In this document: in pieces, positions 16,907 through 24,747 of the stretch | Position numbering within the stretch: the stretch's first letter is position 1 | Layout: the number at the start of each line of letters is the position of its first letter | Notes under the pieces: generated by a model | The model's database searches: none | Told to the model about the DNA's origin: nothing | What the model saw: the letters and a program-made list of their open reading frames with translations, nothing else | Position numbers and translations under genes: made by a program | DNA from: Pleomorphomonas sp. T1.2MG-36 | GTDB taxonomy: Bacteria > Pseudomonadota > Alphaproteobacteria > Rhizobiales > Pleomorphomonadaceae | Direction of reading: 5' to 3' | DNA: 64,000 nt | NCBI RefSeq assembly: GCF_950100655.1 | Contig: NZ_CATNLY010000012.1 | Span: forward strand, 434,001 to 498,000

Positions 16907-17507
16907 AGAGCGAGGCGACGTAGGTGGTCACTTCCGAGCAGTAGGCGCGGGACGTGCGGTTCATGCGCGTCGCGCCGTGGCCGGCGTTGTAGCGGAGAAT
17001 GGTGCCGCAGGTATCGCCGCCGGCCAGCTTGTAGGCGCCGGCCAGGTAGGCCATGCCCCACTTGAGATTGGTTTCGACGTCGTAGAGGCCGGCAGCGGTG
17101 CCGGAATAGCCGAGACCACGGGCGGTCTGCGGCTTGATCTGCATGAGGCCGATCTCGCCGTGGCGACCACGCGCCTTGGGATTGAAGCGGCTCTCGTGGC
17201 GGATCACCGCTTCGGCCAATTCGGGCGGCAGGCCGGCGGCCTTGGCATGGGCGGCGATGCGGCCGCGCAGGGCGGCGCTTGCCCCTCCCTTCGGAGCGGA
17301 GGTGTCGAACGTCTCGGTCGTGACGGTGTCGGTCTTGGCCTTGGTGCCGAACAGCAGTTCGTAGATGTTGTCGGGCTTGCCGTCGTCGGCAACGGTGGCG
17401 GCGGCTGGCACATCGGCCTTGCCGGAGCGTGCGGTGTCGGCCATGGCCGGCGGAACGAAGATGCCGAAAAGAATGGTGGCAGCTGCAAACGTCTTGATCG
17501 GGGTCAT
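16905..17507 (-). CDS. lytic transglycosylase, SLT domain
   Basis: 200 aa from ATG 17507, chosen because it opens a clean signal peptide, MTPIKTFAAATILFGIFVPPAMA. The SLT domain (about residues 85-195) has the catalytic Glu in AVIRHESRFNPKARG, then GEIGLMQIKPQTARGLGY, NLKWGMAYLAGAYKLAGG and TILRYNAGHG. Cleaves glycan strands in the periplasm, leaving anhydro-muramyl ends. The stop codon lies within the last 95-bp repeat unit, and the hairpin of that unit follows directly, so the repeat probably began as this gene's 3' hairpin. Confidence 0.92.
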   Translation of the reverse strand: MTPIKTFAAATILFGIFVPPAMADTARSGKADVPAAATVADDGKPDNIYELLFGTKAKTDTVTTETFDTSAPKGGASAALRGRIAAHAKAAGLPPELAEAVIRHESRFNPKARGRHGEIGLMQIKPQTARGLGYSGTAAGLYDVETNLKWGMAYLAGAYKLAGGDTCGTILRYNAGHGATRMNRTSRAYCSEVTTYVASL

Positions 17508-17656
17508 GCGGTCTCTATTCCATTGCCCTCCCAGCGGTGGGCAAGGAACTGACCGACAAATCGGGCCATGCAGGGCCGCCAATGTGGCGCATGGCAGCCA
17601 TGCAGCCGCGAAATGGTCCCGATCTTGGCCGCATTGATCGCGCAGCCGGCGAAGCT

Positions 17657-18412
17657 TCAGGACGCCCGGGACGCCTCGAAAACGGCGGCGACGCGCGCCA
17701 GCGTATCGAGCGTCGACGCGTCCGCCCGGCCGTCGATGAGCGCCGGCCGCCAGTGGCGCTGAAAGGCGCGAACGGCCGTCTCGGTGGTGTCATCGAAGAC
17801 GCCGCTCGGCGGCACGTCGAAGCCGACATCGGCGAGAAGCGTCTGCAACTCCAGGACCTTGCCACCCTCCTCGCCGAGTGCCGGAGCGTCCCCGTGGTCG
17901 AGCGGAGCAGACGGTACCCAAAGGCCGATGCCAAAGGCGGCGCACCATTCCCAAGGGAACAGTTCGCCCGGATCTTCCTTGCGGTCAGGGGCCACATCCG
18001 AGTGGGCGAGCACCTGGTGCGGAGGGATGAAGTGGCGGGCGAAGATCGACCGGCAAAGCCCGATTACCGCCTCAATCTGCCGGTCCGGAAACGGACGATA
18101 ACCGAACTCGTGACCGGGATTGGCGATCTCGATGCCGATGGACCGCGAGTTGAGATCGGTGAGGCCCCGCCAGAAGGAGCGACCGGCGTGCCAGGCACGG
18201 CGGCTCTCGTCGACCAGTTGGAAGACGCGGCCGTCCTCGAACACCACGTAGTGGCTGGAGACCTGCGAGCGCGGGTCACACAGCCAGTCGCGGGCGCCCT
18301 CCTCCGAGCGCATGCCGGTGTAGTGCAGAACCAGATGATCGATGGCGCTTCCCGGCGGCCTGTGCCCGGAGTTGGGCGAGGACCAAGCGCGATCGATGTC
18401 ATGTGGGCTCAT
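17657..18412 (-). CDS. N-acetylmuramoyl-L-alanine amidase, AmpD-like, with C-terminal peptidoglycan-binding domain
   Basis: 251 aa. Start ATG 18412 overlaps the TGA of the SDR gene (ATGA), implying translational coupling. Amidase_2 domain: zinc His in DHLVLHYTG, HYVVFEDGRVFQLVDESRRAWHAGRSFW, SIGIEIANPGHEFGY with the Glu, and VLAHSDVAPDRKEDPGELFPW with His and the catalytic-site Lys/Asp. The C-terminal 70 residues (VLELQTLLADVGFDVPPSGVFDDTTETAVRAFQRHWRP) are a PG_binding_1 domain. No signal peptide is visible, so a cytoplasmic role in anhydro-muropeptide recycling is likely, complementing the neighbouring transglycosylase. Confidence 0.92.
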   Translation of the reverse strand: MSPHDIDRAWSSPNSGHRPPGSAIDHLVLHYTGMRSEEGARDWLCDPRSQVSSHYVVFEDGRVFQLVDESRRAWHAGRSFWRGLTDLNSRSIGIEIANPGHEFGYRPFPDRQIEAVIGLCRSIFARHFIPPHQVLAHSDVAPDRKEDPGELFPWEWCAAFGIGLWVPSAPLDHGDAPALGEEGGKVLELQTLLADVGFDVPPSGVFDDTTETAVRAFQRHWRPALIDGRADASTLDTLARVAAVFEASRAS

Positions 18413-19140
18413 TGCGGGGGCTGCAGCTTCATCCACGAGAGCGTCGGATAGTCGTAGAGCGCACCGGTCCGCCCGTCGGTCGCCTCCAGGATGGAGACGA
18501 TGTGGGGCGCAAGGTCGGCCGGGGTTGCGAGCGTGTCCGGGTCCTCGCCGGGCATGGCCTGGGCGCGCATGCGCGTCCGAAGCGGTCCGGGGTTGAGGAG
18601 GTTGACGGCAATGCCGAAGTTCTTGACTTCCTCGGCATAGGCCAGGGCGAGTGCGTTGAGCGCCGCCTTCGAGGAGGCGTAGAGCCCCCAGAACGGAGCG
18701 CCCTTCCAGGCGGCGGCCGATGAAATGAACAGGCAGCGGCCGGCCGGCGACTGGCGAAGGAGCGGATCGAAAGAGCGGATCAGCCGGTAATTGGCCGTGA
18801 CGTTGACGGCGAAGGCCTGATCCCACTTCTTCGGGTCGATGTGCCCGACGGGCGCCAGGCCGCCCAGAAGGCCGGCATTGCCGAGGAGCGCGTCGATACG
18901 GCCGAAACGTTGGTTGAGAGCGGCGCCCAGCTCGTCGATGCGGGCGGGGTCGGCAAGATCGAGCGGCACCAGCGACGCCGATCCGCCGACATCGCGGATG
19001 GCGTCGTCGAGTTCCTCGAGCCCGCCCTGAGTGCGAGCGACGGCGACGACATGCCATCCGGCGCGACCAAGCGCCAGGGCTGCCTCGTAACCGATGCCGC
19101 GCGAGGCGCCGGTCACAACAACGATGCGTTTTTCGGTCAC
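18409..19140 (-). CDS. short-chain dehydrogenase/reductase (SDR)
   Basis: 243 aa classical SDR. Cofactor loop TGASRGIG (residues 10-17), LGNAGLLGG instead of the common NNAG, VNVTANYRLI, catalytic Ser in FISSAAAW, and YASSK (Tyr and Lys). NAD(P)-dependent; substrate unknown. The ATGA overlap with the amidase gene places both in one transcript, and purF lies 22 bp upstream on the same strand, so cvpA-purF-SDR-amidase may be one operon. Confidence 0.92.
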   Translation of the reverse strand: MTEKRIVVVTGASRGIGYEAALALGRAGWHVVAVARTQGGLEELDDAIRDVGGSASLVPLDLADPARIDELGAALNQRFGRIDALLGNAGLLGGLAPVGHIDPKKWDQAFAVNVTANYRLIRSFDPLLRQSPAGRCLFISSAAAWKGAPFWGLYASSKAALNALALAYAEEVKNFGIAVNLLNPGPLRTRMRAQAMPGEDPDTLATPADLAPHIVSILEATDGRTGALYDYPTLSWMKLQPPQ

Positions 19141-19162
19141 CCTCTTCCCCTCAGGTGCGCGG

Positions 19163-20635
19163 TCAGCCGGCGTCGGCCAGAAGCGAAAGCTGCCGCACCG
19201 GGCCGGAACCGGAGGCGTCGGTCAGCGCGGTCGGGTATTCGCCGGTAAAGCAGGCGTCGCAGTACTGCGGCATCTCGTTGTCGCGGGCGGCGGACCCGAC
19301 GGCGCGGTAGAGGCCATCGATCGACAGGAAGCCGAGGCTGTCCACCTGGATGTAGCGCGTCATCTCCTCGATCGACATGCGCGACGCCAGGAGCTTGCCC
19401 TTTTCCGGCGTGTCGACGCCGTAGAAGCAGGAATCGGTGGTCGGCGGCGAGGCGATGCGCATGTGCACTTCCGCCGCGCCGGCCTCGCGCATCATCTGCA
19501 CGATCTTGAGCGACGTGGTGCCGCGCACGATGCTGTCGTCGACCAGAACGATGCGCTTGCCCTCGATCACCGTGCGGTTGGCGTTGTGCTTCAGCTTGAC
19601 GCCCATGTGGCGGATGGTGTCGGTCGGCGAGATGAAGGTGCGGCCGACGTAGTGATTGCGGATGATGCCGAAATCGAAGGGGATGCCGGACGCCTCGGCG
19701 AAACCGATGGCCGCCGGGGTGCCGCTGTCGGGGACGGGGATCACCACGTCGGCATCGGCCGGCGTCTCCCGAGCCAGCTCGGCGCCGATGCGCTTCCGCA
19801 CCTGATAGACCGACGTGCCGGCGTAGACCGAGTCCGGCCGGGCGAAATAGACATACTCGAAGATGCAGAAGCGCGACGGCCGCCGGTCGAACGGACGCAG
19901 GCTTTCGATGCCGCGCTCGGTGATCACCACCATTTCGCCCGGCTCGATCTCGCGCACGAAATGGGCGCCGATGATATCGAGGGCGCAGGTCTCGGAGGCG
20001 AGAATGGCCGCGCCGTCGAGATCGCCGAGAATCAGGGGACGGATGCCGAACGGATCGCGGCAGCCGATCATCTTCTCCTGGCTCATGCAGACGATGGAAT
20101 AGGCGCCTTCGACGGTGCGCAGCGCGTCGACCACCTTGTCGACCAGCGCCGCCTTCTGGCTGGTGGCCACCAGATGCAGAATGGTTTCGGTATCCGAGGT
20201 CGACTGGAAGATGGCTCCCCGGCGCTGCAAATCGCGCTGGATGGTCATGGCGTTGGTCAGGTTGCCGTTGTGGGCGAGCGCGAAGCCGCCGGCCGACAGC
20301 TCGGCGTAAAGCGGCTGAACGTTCCTGAGGCCGGAGCCGCCGGTGGTGGAATAGCGGGTGTGGCCGATCGCCCGGTCGCCCGGCAGGCGGGCAAGCACCT
20401 TGGCCTTGGTGAAGTTGTCGCCGACGAGGCCGATATGCCGCTCGGTATAGAACTCCTTGCCGTCGAAGGTGGTGATGCCGGCCGCCTCCTGGCCGCGATG
20501 CTGCAGGGCGTGCAGGCCCAGCGCCGCGAGCGCCGAGGCGTTTTCCACGCCGAACACGCCGAACACGCCGCATTCCTCGTGGAAACGGTCGTCATCGTCG
20601 GCGGCAGCGAATGGGCTGAGGGTGAAATCGTCCAT
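19163..20635 (-). CDS. purF: amidophosphoribosyltransferase
   Basis: 490 aa from ATG 20635; an upstream in-frame start at 20746 adds non-conserved residues. Catalyses the first step of purine synthesis, PRPP plus glutamine to phosphoribosylamine. The nucleophile Cys22 follows a short propeptide (FHEECGVFGVFG) that must be removed. Glutaminase: LQHRGQEAAGI, GHTRYSTTGGS, NGNLTN. PRPP loop: RIVLVDDSIVRGTTS. Cysteines in RFCIFEY, DSCFYG and QYCDAC match the four 4Fe-4S ligands of the Bacillus-type enzyme. The cvpA gene lies 284 bp upstream, and a GC-rich hairpin at 20670-20696 sits just 5' of the start. Confidence 0.97.
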   Translation of the reverse strand: MDDFTLSPFAAADDDDRFHEECGVFGVFGVENASALAALGLHALQHRGQEAAGITTFDGKEFYTERHIGLVGDNFTKAKVLARLPGDRAIGHTRYSTTGGSGLRNVQPLYAELSAGGFALAHNGNLTNAMTIQRDLQRRGAIFQSTSDTETILHLVATSQKAALVDKVVDALRTVEGAYSIVCMSQEKMIGCRDPFGIRPLILGDLDGAAILASETCALDIIGAHFVREIEPGEMVVITERGIESLRPFDRRPSRFCIFEYVYFARPDSVYAGTSVYQVRKRIGAELARETPADADVVIPVPDSGTPAAIGFAEASGIPFDFGIIRNHYVGRTFISPTDTIRHMGVKLKHNANRTVIEGKRIVLVDDSIVRGTTSLKIVQMMREAGAAEVHMRIASPPTTDSCFYGVDTPEKGKLLASRMSIEEMTRYIQVDSLGFLSIDGLYRAVGSAARDNEMPQYCDACFTGEYPTALTDASGSGPVRQLSLLADAG

Positions 20636-20835
20636 GGTCGGCCTACCCACTTTCGAGATTTCATCTGATCCCGGCGGCTTGCTTCGCAAGGCCGGGGATG
20701 CCGAAAAATCCGGCGTCAGGCGGGACTTTCCGAGAGGCAAAAGCAAAAGCCGACTCGATCAGCCGGATTCCGCATCGGCGGCGCGCGAACCCGTCGAGAG
20801 GACGTGGACGCCCGAAGACCATCGCGCAGGCAGGC

Positions 20836-20863
20836 ATATAATGCATTCGGCGCTGTGTTCAAA
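20836..20863 (-). promoter_or_regulatory. candidate sigma-70 promoter for purF
   Basis: Minus strand: TTTGAA (20858-20863), a 16-bp spacer, and TTATAT (20836-20841), about 200 bp before the purF start and just after the end of cvpA. Resembles vegetative promoters; not proven. Confidence 0.35.
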
Positions 20864-20919
20864 ACGTCAAATGCGCCGGACGGATCCGACGCATTCGCAT
20901 ATCGTTGCCAAAAGGCGGC

Positions 20920-21615
20920 TCATGGCTTGGGCGACGTGGTCGACTGGATGAGCTGATCGAGACCGTTCTGCTCGCCCTGCCGGTAGGCGCCGTCATTGGG
21001 AGCCGGGGCCGCGCCAGGGGCAGCACCACCGGGCGCCGCATCGTCGGCTGGCGGCTGCGCGTCCTCGCCATCGGGAACGGCGGATCCGTCGTCGACGCTC
21101 GGGTTCTGGAACTGGTCGAGGATCTGCTTTTCGGGATCTTCGGGCAGCGCCGCCATCAACTGGGCGCCGAGGGCGTTGAGCAAGGGCCGCGACTTCGCCT
21201 GCGCCACCCAGGCCGGCTGCGAGGCCTCGTCATGGATGAACCAGTTGAAGAACAGCATGCCGACGACGACGAGGAGCAGTCCGCGCGCCGCGCCGAACAC
21301 AAACCCCAGCGTGCGGTCGAGCGGCCCGATGCGGCTGTCGAGCACGTAGTCGGAGATGCGCATGGTGATGAAGCTGACGATGATCAGCGTCAGCACGAAG
21401 ACGCCGCCGGCCGACGCCACCAGCGCCAGCTGCTTCTGCGAAATATGCGGCTGAACGAACGGCAGGACGTCGTCGTAGAGCAGGAACGCGGCGATGGCGG
21501 CGGCGACCCAGGCGGCGATCGACAGCACCTCGCGCACGAAGCCACGGATCATGGCGAGCAACGCCGAGATCAGCATGACCACAATGAGGATCCCGTCGAG
21601 TAGCGTAATCGACAT
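20920..21615 (-). CDS. CvpA-family inner-membrane protein
   Basis: 231 aa. MSITLLDGILIVVMLISALLAMIRGFVREVLSIAAW is the hallmark CvpA N-terminus. Further membrane segments are WVAAAIAAFLLY, LALVASAGGVFVLTLIIVSF and GFVFGAARGLLLVVVGMLFF, followed by a Pro/Ala/Asp-rich cytoplasmic or periplasmic tail of about 80 residues. In E. coli CvpA is needed for colicin V production and cvpA lies before purF, as here. Its biochemical role is unclear. An inverted repeat at about 21662-21685 (CCGTTA...TAACGG) lies upstream. Confidence 0.9.
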   Translation of the reverse strand: MSITLLDGILIVVMLISALLAMIRGFVREVLSIAAWVAAAIAAFLLYDDVLPFVQPHISQKQLALVASAGGVFVLTLIIVSFITMRISDYVLDSRIGPLDRTLGFVFGAARGLLLVVVGMLFFNWFIHDEASQPAWVAQAKSRPLLNALGAQLMAALPEDPEKQILDQFQNPSVDDGSAVPDGEDAQPPADDAAPGGAAPGAAPAPNDGAYRQGEQNGLDQLIQSTTSPKP

Positions 21616-21737
21616 CTCTGCCCCTTTGGCGCCTGAAGCCCGGCCCCTGATTCCTTCACGCCGTTACCGAATTAACGGTAATGGCCCCAACTCGCAAATT
21701 CAATCAACGACGGCAACGACATGAAGCATCGGCTCGC

Positions 21738-23153
21738 TTATCCACGCTGCTCTCGGCGTGGCGTGCCGGCGCCATCGGCCGCGATGCGCGTGACGAGATC
21801 GACGAGTTGGGCGACGGCCGCCCGCTTCAGCCCGTTCGGCGCCTCGCCGCTGGTCAGCTTCGGCCCCACGGCCCGAACGAAGCCCAGCTTCTCGGCCTCC
21901 TTGAGTCGGGAAGCGGCATGAGCTACCGGCCGGACGGCGCCCGACAGGCTGACCTCGCCGAAGTAGACGCAATCGTGCCCGAGCGGCGTCCCCGCCAGCG
22001 AGGAGACCAGCGCCGCGGCGACGGCGAGATCGGCCGCGGGCTCCTGGATGCGGAGCCCACCCGCCACGGCGAGGTAGACGTCGTGCTGGCCGAAGCGCAC
22101 GCCGCAGTGAGCCTCCAGCACGGCGAGGATCATGGCAAGGCGGCTGCCGTCCCATCCGACGACGGCGCGGCGCGGCGTTCCGAGCGAGGTCGGCGCCACC
22201 AGCGCCTGGATCTCGACGAGCATGGGCCGCGTGCCCTCCATGCCGGCGAAGACGGCGGCGCCAGCCGACGAGCCGTCGCGCTCGCCCATGAACAGTTCCG
22301 ACGGGTTCGGCACCTCGCGCAAACCGCCGCCGGTCATCTCGAAAACGCCGATCTCGTCGGTGGGGCCGAAACGGTTCTTGACCGAACGCAGCACGCGGAA
22401 ATGTCGGGCGCCGTCGCCCTCGAAATAGAGCACGGCATCGACCATGTGCTCGACGACGCGCGGACCGGCGATGGAACCGTCCTTGGTGACGTGGCCGACG
22501 AGTACGACCGTGGCGCCGCTTTCCTTGGCGTAGCGGACCATCGCCTGGGCAGCCGTGCGCACCTGCGTCACGGTGCCGGGACCGGATTCTACCACCTCCG
22601 TCCACAGCGTCTGGATGGAGTCGATGACCACTAGGTCCGGCGCCGGGCCGTTGGCCAGCGTCGTCAGGATGTCCTCGACGGAGGTTTCGGCGGCGAGCGC
22701 CACCGGCGCATCGGAAAGGCCCAGCCGTTCGGCCCTGAGGCGCACCTGCGCCACGGCCTCTTCGCCGGAGACGTAGACGACGCGCGCGCCCTTGCGGGCC
22801 AGCGTCGCCGCCGCCTGGATGAGCAGTGTCGACTTGCCGATGCCGGGATCGCCACCGACAAGCAGGGCGGAGCCGCGCACGAAGCCGCCACCCGTGACGC
22901 GGTCGAGTTCGGCGATGCCCGATTCGAGGCGCGGGGTCTGGGCGATCTCGCCCGAGAGCTCCACCAGCGGAACGACGCGCCCCTTGCGCATCGGCCTGCC
23001 CTTCTGACCGAAGACGGCCGAACCGATACCGACGCCGCCCCCGACCTCCTCGACGAAGGAGTTCCAGGCGCCGCACGCCTCGCACTTGCCCACCCAGCGC
23101 GGGCTGACGGCGCCGCAGGATTGGCAGACGAATTGAGTGGTGCGCTTGGCCAT
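21738..23153 (-). CDS. radA: DNA repair protein RadA
   Basis: 471 aa from ATG 23153 (MAKRTTQFVCQSCG); the open frame extends to 23372 but upstream residues are not RadA-like. N-terminal C4 zinc finger CQSCG...CEACG, Walker A GGDPGIGKSTLL, Walker B LVVIDSIQTLW, the RadA signature KNRFG (VKNRFGPTDEIGVFEM), and a C-terminal Lon-like domain (VYLAVAGGLRIQEPAADLAVAAALVSS). A RecA-family branch-migration helicase acting on recombination intermediates. The 122-bp gap to cvpA holds an inverted repeat rather than a T-tailed terminator. Confidence 0.97.
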   Translation of the reverse strand: MAKRTTQFVCQSCGAVSPRWVGKCEACGAWNSFVEEVGGGVGIGSAVFGQKGRPMRKGRVVPLVELSGEIAQTPRLESGIAELDRVTGGGFVRGSALLVGGDPGIGKSTLLIQAAATLARKGARVVYVSGEEAVAQVRLRAERLGLSDAPVALAAETSVEDILTTLANGPAPDLVVIDSIQTLWTEVVESGPGTVTQVRTAAQAMVRYAKESGATVVLVGHVTKDGSIAGPRVVEHMVDAVLYFEGDGARHFRVLRSVKNRFGPTDEIGVFEMTGGGLREVPNPSELFMGERDGSSAGAAVFAGMEGTRPMLVEIQALVAPTSLGTPRRAVVGWDGSRLAMILAVLEAHCGVRFGQHDVYLAVAGGLRIQEPAADLAVAAALVSSLAGTPLGHDCVYFGEVSLSGAVRPVAHAASRLKEAEKLGFVRAVGPKLTSGEAPNGLKRAAVAQLVDLVTRIAADGAGTPRREQRG

Positions 23154-23424
23154 GACGTCTCCGGTACCGACCTCCGTCCGCGATAGTTGCGGAGAGGGTT
23201 GACGAAACATGACCGAACGTTCCTGTTTTGTCCACATAAAAACATCGTCACATCGTGCAAGGCAGAGAAAAACACGCATCTCGGCAAGGGGTTGGGCGCG
23301 GTGCCCGCCGCGGGGCGCGACAAAGGTCGCAGGGCGCTCCGACGCCTTAGTTTTGTCGCCATTAGCCAACAAACAACGCTTCTAGCGTATGTGTTCTCCC
23401 GTAGCCGGGAGCCAAGGATCCACC

Positions 23425-23691
23425 ATGAACCCGACCAAGACCATGATCGCCGATGCCCTCCGTCGCTTCCAGATCGAGGCCACGCCGGCCTGGAGGAGCC
23501 TCGCCGTCGGCGGCGACGCGCCCGAACTCGATCGCATCGAAACGCATTCCAACACGATCAGCACCGTCGACTGCCTGTTCGACGGCAACGCCACCATCGT
23601 CCTGAAGGGTGAGCGCGCCCTGTCGGCGCGCATCTTCGGCCGCTTCGACTCCCGCCGCGCCGAGGTCGAGCGGATCATCATCGCCGCCTGA
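23425..23691 (+). CDS. conserved hypothetical protein, 88 aa
   Basis: 88 aa from ATG 23425, preceded by GGATCCACC; an in-frame ATG at 23389 is a weaker choice. No recognisable domain and no membrane segment. Features: an N-terminal helix MNPTKTMIADALRRFQIEA, an acidic patch around DAPELDRIETHS, one Cys (STVDCLFDG), and an Arg-rich C-terminus FGRFDSRRAEVERIIIAA. Codon third positions are strongly G/C, and a good hairpin terminator lies 12 bp after the stop, both supporting a real monocistronic gene. Divergent from radA with a 271-bp spacer. Confidence 0.7.
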   Translation: MNPTKTMIADALRRFQIEATPAWRSLAVGGDAPELDRIETHSNTISTVDCLFDGNATIVLKGERALSARIFGRFDSRRAEVERIIIAA

Positions 23692-23703
23692 TCGCCAAAG
23701 GAA

Positions 23704-23735
23704 AAGCCGACCGGCGGGCCTTCGCCGATCGGCTT
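23704..23735 (+). terminator. hairpin terminator of the 88-aa gene
   Basis: AAGCCGACCGGCG pairs with CGCCGATCGGCTT (12 of 13 pairs, 6-base loop). The T-tract is short (TTCT). A-rich sequence on the other side means it could also act on minus-strand transcripts. Confidence 0.55.
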
Positions 23736-23756
23736 CTCAATGGCTGGACTGCGCCT

Positions 23757-23840
23757 TCAGATCACGCCGGCCACAATGGCGACGACGAACAGAAATGCCG
23801 CGCAGACGACGAGGGTGTTGAGGCTACGGGTTAGGCTCAT
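23757..23840 (-). CDS. 27-residue single-pass membrane protein
   Basis: ATG 23840 follows GGAGA seven bases upstream. The product begins MSLTRSLNTLVVCAAF and continues as one hydrophobic helix to VAIVAGVI, with a short positively charged N-terminus (one Arg), typical of small N-in membrane proteins. Codon third positions are about three-quarters G/C, matching the genome. The frame is open further upstream to 23963, but those residues are polar and non-conserved-looking. Function unknown. Confidence 0.55.
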   Translation of the reverse strand: MSLTRSLNTLVVCAAFLFVVAIVAGVI

Positions 23841-24187
23841 CGCGGGTCTCCTTCGTGTCTTCACGACCAGCCGGTTGCCGAATGCATCGTCTTCCGGACG
23901 GTCGCTGAAACAGAACGTTTCAACCTGTTCATGAGCTCCGCCATCGGCGGAACCGTTGTTCATGCGGCCGCCGCGTCATTGCGAAGCCGCCCACCCAAGC
24001 GATCGGGCTTGAAGGAATTCTTAATCACCTCTTGCCGAAGCGCAACCAATTTCAGTCTCACCGCCATGCGTAATAAGGCGATGGTGTTCTAACCGCCTGC
24101 CACAAAAACGGAATTTCTTTCCATTTACCGTGGCTCCGCGTCGCAGCCGTGGAAAACCATGCCCGGATCCACCGGAAAACGGCGGAC
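23841..24187. other. intergenic, no gene seen
   Basis: About 350 bp between the 5' end of the small membrane-protein gene and the 3' end of the CBS gene, both minus strand. It should hold the small gene's promoter, but I see no convincing -35/-10 pair, hairpin or conserved frame. Confidence 0.5.
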
Positions 24188-24622
24188 TCAGGTCGTGAAA
24201 AGGTAGTTCCGGATCTCGGACGCCTGATGCTCGATGTCGGCCACCCGATGCTTGACGACGTCGCCGATCGACACCATGCCCACCAGTTTTCCGTCCTCCA
24301 CCACCGGCAGATGGCGGAAGCGGCCAGCGGTCATCATGTCCATGAGATCCTCGACGATATCATCGCGCGTGCAGGTGCTGACCTTGCGCGTCATATGCGC
24401 GGTCGCGAGCTCTTCAAGGACGCGCGAGCCATGCAGCGCCAGAGACGCGACGATGTCGCGTTCCGACAGAATGCCGATGACGTGGCGTTCGTCGTCGACG
24501 AAAATCAGCGCGCCGATCCTGTTGCCGGCCAATCGCGCCACCGCCTGCCCGAGCGTCATCGACCGGTCGCCGGTGACCACGTCTTCGCCCTTGACGGACA
24601 GAATCTGTCTGACGGTTGTCAT
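24188..24622 (-). CDS. tandem CBS-domain protein
   Basis: 144 aa from ATG 24622; GGAGGG lies seven bases upstream, which favours it over the ATG at 24628. Two CBS motifs fill the protein: MTLGQAVARLAGNRIGALIFVDDERHVIGILSERDIV (about residues 22-60) and STCTRDDIVEDLMDMMTAGRFRHLPVVEDGKLVGMVSIGDVVK (about 82-125). Stand-alone CBS pairs bind adenosyl nucleotides and act as energy or redox sensors; the partner is unknown. A single gene between a membrane pseudoprotease gene and an apparently empty spacer. Confidence 0.92.
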   Translation of the reverse strand: MTTVRQILSVKGEDVVTGDRSMTLGQAVARLAGNRIGALIFVDDERHVIGILSERDIVASLALHGSRVLEELATAHMTRKVSTCTRDDIVEDLMDMMTAGRFRHLPVVEDGKLVGMVSIGDVVKHRVADIEHQASEIRNYLFTT

Positions 24623-24747
24623 CTCCATCCCTCCAGCTTGTTCCGTGACGAGGAGGCCGCCTATTGTTCGGCGGTCTTTCCCCGTCGTCCCTTGAACAGG
24701 ATGGAGTGAATTGAAGGGTATGGCAAGGTAGATCTAAGGATTTTCCC

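Noticed and set aside
16073..17065. Plus-strand open frames over rnpB and the tandem repeats
   Set aside because: They read RNase P RNA and a 95-bp repeat whose frame shifts each unit; not coding.
17657..19057. 466-codon frame including the amidase
   Set aside because: The part upstream of 18412 is antisense-like in composition and overlaps the SDR gene in another frame; the amidase starts at the ATGA overlap.
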